A DNA stretch of 64,000 nucleotides, taken from contig JXTC01000086.1 in the NCBI GenBank assembly GCA_002914845.1, positions 482,177 through 546,176 of the forward strand. The letters run 5' to 3'. Positions 1 to 11,690 of this stretch are shown here, piece after piece (the first letter of the stretch is position 1; each line of letters starts with the position of its first letter). The notes under the pieces were generated by a model. The model was not told the DNA's origin, did no database searches, and worked only from the letters and a program-made list of their open reading frames with translations. The DNA is from Trema orientale. Lineage: Eukaryota; Streptophyta; Magnoliopsida; Rosales; Cannabaceae. A program made the position numbers and the translations under genes.

Positions 1-760
1 AAATAGAAATATTAAGAACAGAATTGAAAACTCAACTAAGAAAAATAATTCATGCACTAAATTAAAAGAAAAATAATTAAAGCATCATAGTTAGGCTATA
101 CGGTAACCCTAGGAAAGAAATCTAGAATATAATTAAATTAAGAAAAACAACAGTATTAAATATAAATATCCTAAAGAAAATAAAATTTTAAAGCTGAAAA
201 TGAAATCAAATTAGAGAAATCGTGGTAGAAGAGGCTCCACTCTACTGTTATGTCTCCCACTAATTTTCTCTCTCTAGACTACTATATTTCTCTCTCTCTA
301 GAATAGTGTGTTTCCCTTTTATCCCATAATCCTTTTATAGCTGAAAAGAGAGTATTTCCCAATAATTCACGGATTCCTATAGTCAATTCTGATTTGCTGT
401 GTGATGTGGCACTTTATTATTTACTCTCTCTTTCTCCCTCTCTTTTTTCATTTCAGGTTTCTGTGCATAGGAAAATCATAAACTCGGCACAAATCTAGGT
501 ACTGATTGGCTGAAGTTAAAGGTCAAATTTTCTCGCTGACGTCTCCTTGCCTTGTTGGACGAGAAAGCAGTTCTACAAATGGTGAGAAGCACTAGATCTG
601 ACTGATGAGAGAGAAAGCCTGACTGCAGCTGTCACGTGGGCCCCATATGTCTCATACTTTCGCCAGCCGCTTGACTCTCTCTGCAATACGTGAAAGACAC
701 ATGCCAATCTCTTGTTAGCTTGATCGAAATAGCCTGAAATCCTCTCGAATCTCTCTTTTT
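1..760 (-). mobile_element. LTR-like fragment, probably Ty3/gypsy
   Basis: Read on the minus strand, this stretch has a TATA-type motif (GCTATAAAAGG, near 335-345). It is followed by a CT/GA-rich leader and a phrase (ending in AAATTAGTGGGAGACAT) resembling the leader in the LTR at 14.4-14.7 kb. That is the layout of a plant LTR promoter. No partner LTR, primer-binding site or coding part is visible, and the left end runs off the window. The call rests on resemblance only. An ordinary intergenic promoter remains possible. Confidence 0.35.
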
Positions 761-1060
761 TTTTAAACCTAAATCAAATCAAATTAAATTAAATCAAAAA
801 CTTAAATCTAATAAATATCTGTTTAAAATTAAATTAAATTAACCAAATTAAATTAAAATACCTAAACCTAAAAAAATAACATAAAATTAAATAAAACTAA
901 ATCTAAACGAAAATAAAATAAAATAACTTAAATTACTTAAAATCTAAATTAAAATTACTCTAGTATACACATTTTTAATGAATAAAAGGTACAATTAATT
1001 CTATTTTCATAGAGTTATCAAAAAATACATTCATAAATAACAATTAACTCTATTTTGATA
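760..1060. repeat. AT-rich low-complexity stretch
   Basis: Runs of AAATTAAATTAAATC-like pentamer and hexamer repeats are followed by a short direct repeat (ATAGAGTTATCAAAAAA at about 1010 and 1060). There is no coding potential. Confidence 0.6.
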
Positions 1061-1066
1061 GAGTTA

Positions 1067-1480
1067 TCAAAAAACACATTCATAAACAGATTTGTAATTT
1101 AAAATGGGAGTGGGAAGATGATTAATAAGAAAAATTGCGGTAGAAAAGGCATATGACCAAAACGACAGGGGCAAAGAAGCATTATGTAGTAAGGTTAATC
1201 TTGTTTTGACAACGTGACGATGTCTTCTTTTGGCTAAACCATTATGCTGGGTTGTGTGAGGGAGTGTTTTCAAATTTTGTATTACAAAAGAATCTAATAG
1301 AAATATTGCGGTAGGCAAAGCGAAGACAGTAGAGCCACAGGAAGGTGGCGTGTTACGGGTTCTAGACTGACGGGCTGGACCAGTATTTTTGGACTATGGG
1401 AAGCCGATTTTCGATGGTCCTCGGGCATGATTTGCAGCGATTTATTCTTGGTAAATATTAGTGTCTTAAGGTCATAAAAC
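1067..1480 (-). mobile_element. Ty1/copia integrase fragment (fossil)
   Basis: The minus strand encodes a recognisable piece of a copia integrase. It has the phrase HTTQHNGLAKRRHRH (family form HTPQQNGVAERKHRH), then LPLSFWSYAFSTAIFLINHLPT. Both belong to the C-terminal part of the integrase core. A further short stretch of the same polyprotein continues towards 1480. No LTRs, gag or reverse transcriptase are visible nearby. It is an old, broken fragment. Confidence 0.8.
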
Positions 1481-1489
1481 ACGTATGAA

Positions 1490-2764
1490 TTTTTGCTAAA
1501 TGTGTTGAAAAATTATATTTAGATTAAATAGATTAACAGGTCGTGTTGGGTTTACTTGACCCGAATATGATCCATTTGAATATGATCAATTAAACGTGCT
1601 ACATGAGTCGGATTTAAGTTAGAATTTCTGATATGATTATCAAACAGGTCGGATTTGGATTGAAATATATGCTGTTGTATAAAGAAATTAATACAACACG
1701 AATATGACTTACTGAATGAATTGCCACCCCAGGCTCTGTAACCATAAATAAGATAAAATTTATGAATTTGGTTTTATTCATTGACTATCGTGTATGTAGA
1801 GAGTACAAGAGATAATAAAATAGCTAAAGTACAAGAATACATCTTGGAAAATAAATTCAAATAATAACTAAATACAAAAGATAACAAATAAATTCAAATA
1901 ATAATTTAAATACAAAAGATAAAAAATCAAAATTGAACTACGGTTGTTGTTAACTGGACGTGAGTATAGGACTGTTTGAATTCGTATCCTTATCCTTATC
2001 AATAGTACTATGCTTGATACAGTACAAATTAGTTTGGCATGAACATAGTATATACTTAGAGATGCTGTGGCAAATCCAATTTCCAAAATTCTGTGAATTA
2101 AATTGTTGGTGATCGGCGCCACAACACAAACCTTAACAAAATCCCTTTTTTTTTTTTTTCTATCTTTGCTGAAACAGAAAGAGGATAAATTAAAATATGC
2201 TCTTATTTACTAGTAACTTACAATCCAAGAAGCACAATATGCATTTTTTGTTAGAATCATTTTAGTGTAAATGGATTAATGAGTGTGAACATTCAAAAAA
2301 TTAATGACTAATATGTGGCCCATAAATTCCACCATTTTTGTGATTGGATTAAATCAGAATCTCGTAATAATTGTCCAATAATTATTCATATCTCATAATC
2401 TAAGGGATTGAATTTGGATGGACAGAGCCTACGTAATATGTTTGGGTCCTAAAACTATTCATTCTCTTTAGTTTTACAGCATCATATTCTGATATTGTAA
2501 AAAGTCTTAGAAGCACCTTAACCCTCTAAAATAAAACTCCATTTTCGGTTTGCTGAAGAAATCAATGGCCGGAGGTATGTTTACAGTCTCCATTTAATTT
2601 CCGCATTAATCTAAATGCCTTTTTATTTTTATAAGCATATTTAGATCGTTATTTGATTTTTACATTTTTCATACTACCCTCTTATCTAACTTAGGATACT
2701 AAAAATTAGGATTATAATACTAGAGATAGAGAGAGAGTTCTCTGGAAACTTGAAACTCAAGAAA
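1490..2764. other. Intergenic DNA 3' of the MYB gene
   Basis: No gene is seen. At 1540-1700 there are repeated phrases such as GGTCGTGTTGGGTTTACTTG and CAGGTCGGATTTGGATTG, of the kind common in decayed hAT-like MITEs, but no ends can be defined. At 1855-1925 the phrase AAATTCAAATAATAA..AAATACAAAAGATAA occurs twice in tandem. The final few hundred bases should contain the 3' UTR and poly(A) region of the minus-strand MYB gene. Confidence 0.5.
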
Positions 2765-5700
2765 TTAATCAAGACTTGCAGCATCCAAGAATTCATCAAA
2801 GTAAATATAGTCACGCCAATTATTTGCAGCCTCCAAGTCACTCACCATCACTTCCACAGGACTAGAACCATCGTATGAATTACTACCAGTATTATTGAAT
2901 ACTGAAACTTGTTCCTCCAAATCAATCCCGTTTGAGAAACTCCTTGACTCTTTATCAAAAGTACCATCTTTGATTCTCTCTCTCTCTCTCTGATCATCAG
3001 TAACTTCCACAGGCAATGCCTGATCATGATGATCAAGTTCTATCGCCAAGTCCAATTGGTTGCAAGTTTCACCTCTACATGTACCTAAAACTCCATCAAA
3101 ATGGAAAAAATCCGGCTTCGAATCCTTGAAAAGACTTGTGCCACCGTCACTACCACTTCTAGTACAATCGTCTATCGAAGTGCCGGAAACAATAGGCTGT
3201 TTTCTATCACAAAGCATTGCCTTGAGTCGATTCATTAAAGCAAATTTAGAAGCCATTTTGTTGAGTAACCGAGCTGAGGAAGAAGCCTGCGTCGAAACGA
3301 CTTGAACTGAATTTTCAAAGTGAGGACTTCCAACATCACTAGAATTCCCAAGAGTAGCACCAAACTCAGAGACACTACTGTCAGCACTACTACCACTAGT
3401 TGTGCTAACTTCTAATGATTTGGAAAAGATGGTTTTATTGGAACCAAGGGAATTTGAGGTTGGTGAGTTGAGATTTGTGGCCACCATGTTGAGTAAATTA
3501 GTTGTAGTAGTAGTAGGACTTGAAACAGAACTGCCTTCTTCTGTTGACTTAGACTCCTCAATTTGTTGGGCTATGGGTGAGGCAGGGGTGCTAGATGCTT
3601 TGAACCTAGAAGCTTCCTCATTTAGTAGATGAAAAGATGTCGAAACTGACCCTTCAGATTCAATGGCTTTGAGTTTCTTCTTACGACTTTCCTCTGTTGC
3701 GGCATTAATACCAATATCATGTTTGGCTACATGGCTTTCGATATTGGTACTAGTGAGAAAATGGTCTATGCCCATTTCAGCTACGAGTCTCCTGAGTCTT
3801 GTGTGCCAATGGTTCTTGATTTCATTGTCTGTTCGTCTTGGTAATTGTTTTGCTATGGTTGACCACCTGAAATTACTCAAAAATTAGTCCAACTCCAAAG
3901 AAAAATTCAGATCAAGTAAAGGAAATGATAAGTTAAAAAGCTCCGGAAAAAAGAAAAAGGATAGTATCACTTTTATAGTTTCTATTTTGACATTTTGTTC
4001 AATTTATACGTTGTGTTTTTTTTACTATTAACACTGACCCTTAGATTTAAAATTTGTTATAAATTTATAACACTAATTTAGAGCAATTAATTTATTAATA
4101 TGATTTAATAAACTAATTTTTAGATTTGTATTTATACGGTTTATTTTTAATTTTTTAAACGGCATTCTGGTAAATTAATTACTCTAAATTAGTGTCAAGG
4201 TATAAACTTGAAATAAATTTTAAATCTAAGGATCAACGATGATAATAACTAAACTACAAAGTATAATTTGAATAAATTGTCAAAATATAAAATATAAAAA
4301 TGATAATATTCCAAAAAATATATACACAGAAAGGGATCAGAAACTCTGAGGAGACAAAGTCAACGAAATAGAAGAAGAAAAAAATATATATCTATAACTG
4401 TTATAGAAACATGGATATGCCTTGATAGTCGAGTTTGTCTTCGACCTTCTTGTGTTTTTTTTTCGTTTAATAAATAAAGTCGGCTCTTTTCCTGCTTGCT
4501 TTGTTTTTCAAAAGATATATATGAGAATATTAGTAATAGCTATTGCTTATTCTTATTATTAAGCTTAAACACATGTCTTTTTTACTTAGATATACACGAT
4601 TCCACGAGGGAAAAGAGTTGGTTAAATGAGTGTGGAAAAAGGGATCATTACTGTTTTGATTTCTTTTAGGTAATGGATCATTGTTTATTTATTGTAATTA
4701 TACTTAAAAGTGTAAAGATTAGAATATCAAAAATTTAACTAATGATGTGATATTAGTTTTAGTTACATAATTTTTAACTTTATGGTCTCATTTTAAAATA
4801 AAAAATGATTAAAATATATGTCACATCATCTTATGTAAATTTTTAGTACAAAGTTTTAGTGTTTTTATCATTACTCATATTTAAATTATACGATAATAAT
4901 GTATCAATTTTAACAAAGCATTTCGTCGAAATCATCTTGTCTTTTCACCCGAGAAGTCCTACGCACAGTTCTCTAGTTCCAATATATTTATTAATTTAGA
5001 CAACATCGACTAAATAAGTTAATATGTTTTTACATCTTTTACAAAACATATTTCAGTTTTAGATTACCATTAATATCCATAATTGTTTTAAAATATATAT
5101 ATATATATATATATATTAGCCATTGCCCATTGGTAATTCTAATAGATTTTTGAATGATGAAATTAAAATGTTTGAATAAGAAAGACATACATAGGACTAA
5201 TTTATCTTCTGTTAATATTATATATCTTTCATAAGTAACTCAAACACATCTCTTCACGTCAATTTTTTTTAATGAACTTATCAATATTTTTTTTTTGGCA
5301 TAATATCAAGAAAAACCTGTGACTTTTAGTCTTTTATCAAAAAAATCTATGCATTTTTACTAATATCAAATAAAATATTCTATTTATATTTTTTATCAAG
5401 TGTTACTCGATCCATGTATATAATCGATATTGAAGTATATAAAATTGTTAAAAGTGAATATTTTTAACTTTTGAAATCATATAACAGAATTCAAAGGAAA
5501 GAAAAAAATTTATGTGTTTGAAAGCAATTATTGTTAAATTCCTAGAAAATTACATATCATTTTTTAGTCTAACCACTAGATAGTTGCTTTCGGATTTTGA
5601 TACTAATGAATTTTTAAATAATAAATATATTTTACAATAATTTTAAACTTTAATTTTAATTATATATATTAATCTAATGAGATTTAATAGAATAACATAA

Positions 5701-6918
5701 ATAAAAAATTTTATTTGATATTAATAAAAATGCGTGAGTTTTTTATGCTAAAAGGCTAAAAATGATGTATTGTTTAAGGATATTATCCTCTTTCTTTTCT
5801 TTTCCTCTTTTTTTTTTGACAGTTTTCCCCACTTTATAATTTAGTATGTTTATTTTATTCTTTTTAGAATACTGGGTATAATGCTATGACGTAAGCAAAA
5901 AAAAAAATAAATCAAAACAGTGTTTTAACTATTAAGAGCTATTGATTTCAAAAAAGAAAAAGAATTAGGTAAAGGACATTTTAATTATTAAGGAAATAGT
6001 TATTGATTTTTTTTTTTTTAAAAAAGGAATGAACTAAAAGACAAAATAATTTGACCAAATTACCGGCTCTTTTATATGTAGTAAGATAAGATAAGATAGT
6101 TTTGGTAAATGTAAGATTTTTCAACGGGAGTCTTGAGGCACGTATCTCAAAACTAATATATATATATATCTCATCAAGTAGGTATTTTTTTATGTACAGA
6201 ATATTAATTTAGCAAATGGAAATTTTTTATGCATATTTTTTTATTATAAAAAATAAGAGAAAGAAATAACATTAATAAAAATATATGTTTTTTCATGCAT
6301 CTCATTATAACTGTTAGATCACCGTTAGATAATGATTCAACGATTAAAAAAAAAAAACCTACATATAGATAAAAAAAAATATCTACTGAATTGGCAACCT
6401 ATATATATATCACTAAAAAGCAAATCTAATTCATATTCAGAAAAGAAGAACACCAAGATTATCATAATCACTAAATAAAACACACTTAACTTGTTGCCTA
6501 TAACTGAATGGAGTTTAATGATGGTCTCTTCTTCTTCATGACTGAAGTTTCCTCTTTTAATACCAGGCTTCAGATAATTGGTCCATCTCAATCTACAACT
6601 CTTTCCGCACCTCAAAAGACCTGAAATAAAAATTAAAAAAAAAAATTGACCATTTCAGAATAAAGAGTCAAATATCATTCAAAAAAACTAAATTTTAGCT
6701 CTGGCAGTTCATCATCCACTTTCCGAACTATAAAGAAATAATGCCCAAAAAAATCAAAAAAAAAAAAGAAGAAAAAAGAGTTGACCAGCTTTCTGGGGCA
6801 AAGTCCGCCAGCCCCCTTCGCCGTTTTGGGTAATGTAAGCGACGAGCTTCTGGTCCTCTTGGGTTGTCCACGAGCCTTTCTTCAAGCCTTGACCGTTGCA
6901 GCATGGCGCTCTTCCCAT
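2765..6918 (-). CDS. R2R3-MYB transcription factor
   Basis: Predicted nuclear DNA-binding regulator. Three exons on the minus strand: 6918-6786, 6620-6491 and 3866-2765 (133 + 130 + 1102 nt, 454 aa). The introns (165 and 2624 nt) have GT-AG ends, and the first two exon sizes are the classic R2R3-MYB ones. The start is [18 protein letters not shown]2 spans about residues 13-64 with W17, W37 and W57. R3 spans about 65-115 with F70 in place of the first Trp, as usual, then W89 and W108. The C-terminal 340 residues are Ser/Thr-rich and acidic, ending [10 protein letters not shown], consistent with an activation region. Oddities are [19 protein letters not shown] where [19 protein letters not shown] is the common form, and MGIDH where many paralogues have MGIDP. 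The long second intron holds several MITEs. Family is certain; the subgroup is not recognised. Confidence 0.93.
3962..4316. mobile_element. Foldback MITE in MYB intron 2
   Basis: The two halves are inverted copies of each other over roughly 150 bp each. For example CCTTAGATTTAAAATTTGTT on the left is matched by the reverse complement of AAATTTTAAATCTAAGGATC on the right, and CACTAATTTAGAG occurs in both arms. There is no coding capacity. Superfamily is not assigned and no clear target duplication was found. Confidence 0.7.
4690..4890. mobile_element. Short inverted-repeat element in MYB intron 2
   Basis: AAAAATTTAACTAATGATG on the left and the reverse complement of CATCATCTTATGTAAATTTTT on the right form imperfect inverted arms around an AT-rich centre. 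It is probably a degraded MITE. The ends are approximate. Confidence 0.45.
5302..5790. mobile_element. Foldback MITE in MYB intron 2
   Basis: The left arm (ATAATATCAAG..., then CATTTTTACTAATATCAAAT) is matched by the reverse complement of the right arm (ATTTGATATTAATAAAAATG ... GGATATTATCC). Arms are roughly 90 bp and imperfect, and the centre is AT-rich and non-coding. Confidence 0.65.
6171..6399 (+). mobile_element. (TA)n-embedded TIR element, copy A
   Basis: About 229 bp. The ends are inverted repeats with the core AAGTAGGTATTTTTTT on the left and the reverse complement of AAAAATATCTACTGAATTGG on the right. It is flanked on both sides by TA runs (6157-6168 and 6400-6409). The interior shares the phrase GTTAGATAATGATTCAACG with copies B and C. 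It lies in MYB intron 2, close to the exon 2 donor. Confidence 0.75.
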
Positions 6919-7133
6919 GTCGTTTTTTGGACGAAAATGTCGTTTTGTACGGTTGAATCGCCGGAGGGTCTAGTTTTTTGATAGATTCGGAGATATGGTG
7001 GAGATGGTGATCAGTGATAATCACCGTCAAAACTGTACTGTCCTAGGTGACTCCAAGACGTGAGTCTTTTTTTTTTTCTTTTTTTTTTCCGAGAGAGAGA
7101 AAATTAGTAGTAGCTATAAAACAATAGCTTGAG

Positions 7134-7142
7134 GTATATAAA
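7134..7142 (-). promoter_or_regulatory. Putative TATA box of the R2R3-MYB gene
   Basis: Minus-strand TTTATATACC about 215 nt upstream of the MYB ATG, followed by a CT-rich leader (7060-7100). Spacing is reasonable for a TATA box plus 5' UTR. The transcription start was not determined. Confidence 0.45.
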
Positions 7143-7164
7143 GAGATTGTTTGAGATTGAGAAC

Positions 7165-7171
7165 GTTAAAA

Positions 7172-7213
<42 letters not shown>
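7165..7213. repeat. (TAA)n microsatellite
   Basis: About fifteen ATA/TAA units in a row upstream of the MYB promoter. It is followed at once by a tandem pair of CACGGCCCGGATC units (7218-7245), a small GC-rich island in AT-rich DNA. Confidence 0.9.
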
Positions 7214-7215
<2 letters not shown>

Positions 7216-7421
7216 GCTCACGGCCCGGATCCACGGCCCGGATCCTCATCATGATTCTGATTCCTGCCCAATTGTTGCTCTCTCATTCTAGGTTCTATTA
7301 CTTAGTTATGCAGCTGCGTCACATGACTTGGTGTGGACCGCCACAGTCGGTAGTGTGATACTGATACGGTCAAAATTTAGATAGTCTATATGTATTTACA
7401 TGTATTTTGTATATTAGGAAT

Positions 7422-7789
7422 ATGGATAATTGCAAAAAAATACTCTGAAGTTTGAATGTTCTGCAATTTAAACCCTAAAGTTTAGACTCTACAAAATAAT
7501 ATCCTGATATTACGAATTTTTGAAAATTAATATCTTGGATTAATTTTTTGAATAATTTTAACTGATAAAATACAATAATATCCTCAAAATTAAGATGAAT
7601 AATATAAATTAATCTAGTTTTAATAGAAGATATTACTATTTTTTTCATTCTTAAAATTGGTCAGAAAACCTGTTCAGGGTATTAATTTTTAGAAATTCTT
7701 AATCTCATAGTATTATTTTGCAAAGTCCAAACTTCAGAGTTTATATTGCAGAATACCCAAACTTCAGGGTATTTTTTTGTAATTATCCC
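7422..7789. mobile_element. Mutator-like MITE with 9-bp target duplication
   Basis: 368-bp element with long inverted arms (over 100 bp). The left end reads GGATAATTGCAAAAAAATAC and the right end is the reverse complement of GTAATTATCC. Both arms contain CTGAAGTTT and GCAAAATAATA-type phrases in mirrored order. It is flanked by direct copies of ATTAGGAAT at 7413-7421 and 7790-7798. A 9-bp duplication with long TIRs fits Mutator-like non-autonomous elements. A degraded relative of one arm lies at 29320-29500. Confidence 0.85.
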
Positions 7790-7798
7790 ATTAGGAAT

Positions 7799-8213
7799 GT
7801 GTGCGTTGGGTAGGAAGAAGAAGTGGAAAGAAGGAAAGCGGTGACGGGATTATTGAATAGATTTAGGATATGATGGTTGTTTAATAAGGAGGATTTTAGG
7901 AGCCAATGGATTAGATAAAGAATTTCAAATCCTCAGTTTTATCTAATTTTTAATCTTTTTAAAATTGAAGAGATTTTGGGAAGAAAATGACTGCTCAAGT
8001 GGTAGAGTAGTTATTCTAATTATAATCTTTCTCATTCCTTTCACTTCACCCTCTTACTAAATAATGAAGAGGATTTTAGTCTTCTCTTCTTCATTCCATA
8101 CCAAATATAATAAAGAAAGAGTGATTTTCTTCTTCTCGCACTTATCTTCTCTAGGTAATATAGGTTCCTTTCCTTCCTCTCTTCCCTTCCTCCTACTAAA
8201 CATAGCCAAACAA
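7799..8213. mobile_element. MITE-like element, fuller copy
   Basis: It begins GTGCGTTGGGTAGGAAGAAG and ends CCTTCCTCCTACTAAACATAG, the two ends being roughly inverted. The interior phrase GGATTTTAGGAGCCAATGGATTAGATAAAG and following bases recur in the next copy, 460 bp downstream. No coding region is present and superfamily is uncertain. Confidence 0.55.
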
Positions 8214-8234
8214 TATGTTTAGTGAAAGGGTGTT

Positions 8235-8440
8235 TTACTAAATATAGTCAAACAATATGTTTGGTAGAAGGATGAAATAGAAGAAAGAAGAGAGATGAAG
8301 AGATTATTGGATGGATTTGAGGCATGGTGGTTATTTGGTAATAGTGATTTTAGGAGAGAAGGGATTAGATAAGGGATTTCAAATCCTCAATTTTAATTAA
8401 CTTTTAATCCTTCCAAAATTAGAGAGATTTTGGGAGGGAG
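8235..8440. mobile_element. MITE-like element, second partial copy
   Basis: TATGTTTGGTAGAAGGATG, then ATTTTAGGAGAGAAGGGATT, then AGAGATTTTGGGAGGGAG repeat the left half of the element at 7799-8213 in the same orientation at clearly lower than full identity. The right half is absent. Confidence 0.6.
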
Positions 8441-8475
8441 ATGCAATTACGAATTATACTCAGTGTATCACTATG

Positions 8476-10934
8476 TGTAACATCCTCCGATCCCACACAC
8501 GTACGTTAGGATATTTATATAGTTATTTAGTGAAATCGGTAGACGCTACTCAATTTAATACTGATAAAATAGTAGGAAATTAAAACTTTTTAGAAGTAAT
8601 AACAAAATTCCACTCATAATTATACATACTCTAATATATACATATATACATTCTCCCAATGTAGGTCTCTCAAAAATATACATAATACACACACATACAA
8701 AACAGATAAAAAATTGCCTTTCAGGAAACCACAGCGTCAAAATGCTTATATATACAAGCTATAGTCAGAAAGTTGGCACTCCTCCTCCAAACTCACATAT
8801 CGACAGTATCATCTGCAATATAAGAACACATATGAGTATAGAACTCAGTAAGTAACGAGTGTAAATACAACTTGCGTGTACCAGAAAATAGATATTTGTA
8901 TGATTGGGATCCCCATGTATATTATATTGCCTAAAAAGACCATGAATCGTATATTGAGTCACTACTGCAGAAGTCATCCCTATACTGCTATCAAAGTACT
9001 CCCGAAGGAACTAAATAATGTCCCCGAAGGAACCTAATAGTGTCTTCGAAAAAACCAGATAATGTCCTCGAATGAACCAGATATTTGGGCACTGGCCTGC
9101 CACACCCTATTCACCAATACTTATCAGGCAGTATAAATATACCACATGTTCAAAATCATGTCTCATATATGTCGGATTAACAAATTTGGATGTTTATACT
9201 TCAGGCATAACAGAATGATAGATACATATTTTTATATAATCCACGGATTTCACAAGTTCTTTTATGCGTTTTCCGGTGAAATACTCTATACTCAAGGTAC
9301 AATAACATGATCCTGATATTTTCCCATAACAAGTTCTTTCCAATATTAATAGTGTAAAACAAAAAAAACAAAAAAAGAATTGATATTTAGCTATGACTTA
9401 AAAATATAATTCTCTAAGAATTTTGATATAAATTGTTATCACAACAAGTAATAAATAACAAGGCAAATAAGAAATATCGAAGAAGACAGTACTTTTCCAA
9501 AATAATTTAGCTTTTCTCTTCTTTTTTTTTTATTATTAGAAAAAAAATCACCATCGTAACACTTTAAGTATAGAACTCCAAATTTATTTTTACTTATCAT
9601 TTAAAGAATAAATACATAATATAAATCTGATAATGGAAAAAAGAAAGACTAATTGATGTACTATTTCACTTGCCCTAATTATATACATATATAATGACAT
9701 ACTCACACAATATAACGAGCTACTTCAACTAAATAAACGTTATGAATTTAAGGCAATATCATAACCTAATTACAATTAATTATTTTACTTAAAGTTGGCC
9801 TCCAAATATATAAATATATAAAAAAAACTATAATAAGTCATCAGACATGCATAAGGTTAATTCCGAGTCTTAAGAATTATCTAATTAAACAATAAGGCTC
9901 ATCTAACTTTGTCCAAATAAAATCACGCTTAAATTTTGAATCTATATATATAGAAGCAAACCTATACAACAGACCTGAGACCAAGTTAATTAAATCCTAG
10001 TCACTTGTATCATTTCAAGTAATAAATAACACAAAAACAATTATTTCCATATCAAGAAAAGAGTTCCTCCAAAAGTTCGCACATATATATAACTTGATCT
10101 TATGACTAAACAAGTAGATATACATACATATATTCTTATTATTGGAATCAACAATTCTCACACACAATTCACGAAAGGAAAAGATCATTGAAAGTGATAA
10201 CAATCACAATTATTACCTTAAAAATACTTTAAACCATGCAAAAAGACACAATTGCTTCACAGTGCACTCTTTGCAATAAAATAAGTATGTTAAAGTCCTA
10301 GAGTTTCTTTTATTATTCCATATATATATAACCTTGTGGTAGAATAGTTGATGAAGGAAAAAAAAATGAGTACAGGTGGAGAAAACAAGATCTTATAATG
10401 ACTTTCTCAATAACAAATGCAGCTCGCGTAGTTTACCACATAACAAGGTTGGTTCCTTCTCTATACAATCTATATTATTTAATAATTAAAATTTAAGAAA
10501 TAAAAATAAAATTATGCACACAAATAAATGTATAGAGATAATTTAGTTATCAACTAGAGAATTCGAGAGTATACAAAATCAACAATACGGTTAAAAAAAA
10601 ATATTTAGATAAGACATCTATAATTTTCATCACTTATAAAATTAGTATTAAACAACTTATTTAATCAGGTAATTCTAATTAAATAAAATTTCGAATAATT
10701 ATATTTAAATAATTGACTTATTACATATCAGACTTGTACCAAAGAGCATGTCTCGAGCATTTCACTGCAAAAGTACTTAAGTACAAATATTTATTAGAAT
10801 TAATAATATTATAAAACAAACACTTAAAAATATATGAAAAACATAATTTTAATATGAATGATGTAGAGCCATGTTATTATTGACTATTTAACTTTGTGAG
10901 GAGCTGGGTGTCGTAAAAAATTTAGGATATCACA
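8476..10934. mobile_element. Solo LTR, 2.46 kb, probably Ty3/gypsy
   Basis: It starts TGTAACATCCTCCGATCCCA and ends GGATATCACA. It is bordered by direct CTATG copies at 8471-8475 and 10935-10939. TG...CA ends plus a 5-bp duplication are the marks of an LTR insertion. There is no internal domain and no second LTR next to it, so it is a solo LTR left by recombination. The TGTAACA-CCTCC start resembles plant chromovirus LTRs. It carries a minisatellite at 8998-9085 and no believable coding region. A diverged relative is at 11690-12710. Confidence 0.8.
8998..9085. repeat. 22-bp minisatellite, four units, inside the solo LTR
   Basis: Units begin CCCGAAGGAACTAAATAATG, CCCCGAAGGAACCTAATAGT, CTTCGAAAAAACCAGATAAT and CCTCGAATGAACCAGATATT. 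Divergence between units suggests an old array that is part of the LTR family. Confidence 0.8.
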
Positions 10935-11045
10935 CTATGGATCCTGAATTATCAATTTACTCAGTGTATCATTATGGATCCTGAATTTTTAATTTGTAAT
11001 TGCATCGTAATTAGTAAAATTCGTAATTGCATCTCCTCATTGAAT

Positions 11046-11690
11046 TATATTCAGTGTATCATTATAGATCCTGAATTTTCAATTTACACAATAATAACTC
11101 ATGAATGATTCAATTATTACAGCAATGACTACTTTGTCACAAATTGTTAGTTTTTAACAGAAATTAGTCATGGACAAAGCATATAACTGGGCACTATTTG
11201 CTTCTACAAGTTTGAATCTCATTTTTAGTCATAGTTACTAAATTGTGTATTTTGCACATAAACCTATTTGTATTAAAAATGTAACAGCTTGTGGAAAAAA
11301 AATGGTTATTTCTGTAGTAATTTCATAAGTCTCGATAGACGACTGTATAAGATAAAAATTCAGATTCTTACTCTTGACTACAGTCACCAAACTGTGTGCT
11401 ATATAATTACTTAATTGTGTTAAATACTTAATAGTTTGTGTTAAAATGGTTATTTTTTGTTATACTCTTGTTTTCATTATACTGCTAGTATGAGTCTAAT
11501 AACTTTTGATTAATTAGGTGTTATGTTCTAAAAATATTTCTATAATTGTTTCTCTAAAAATGTGGACTAATTTGAACTTTTTATTTTCTTTGAAAACTCA
11601 GTAGATATTTAAATTTATTTATAAACATAGCGTAGATCGGATTATATATATATATATATATATTACAAACAAAATATTGTAGATGTCCCA
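11046..11690. other. AT-rich intergenic DNA
   Basis: No gene is seen. Two similar phrases about the opening word ACTAAATTGTGTATTTTGCA / CCAAACTGTGTGCTATATAA, each with GTTTGTGTTAAA-like tails, suggest a decayed tandem duplication at 11230-11460. A TA run is at 11645-11663. Confidence 0.4.

Larger units (their letters stand above)
8440..11044. mobile_element. Small TIR element split by the solo LTR
   Basis: GGAGATGCAATTACGAATT at 8440-8458 and its exact inverted copy AATTCGTAATTGCATCTCC at 11026-11044 flank short repeats of CTCAGTGTATCAYTATGGATCC. With the LTR at 8476-10934 removed, this leaves an element of roughly 145 bp. A further related phrase (TTCAGTGTATCATTATAGAT) lies just outside, at 11050. 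Confidence 0.6.
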
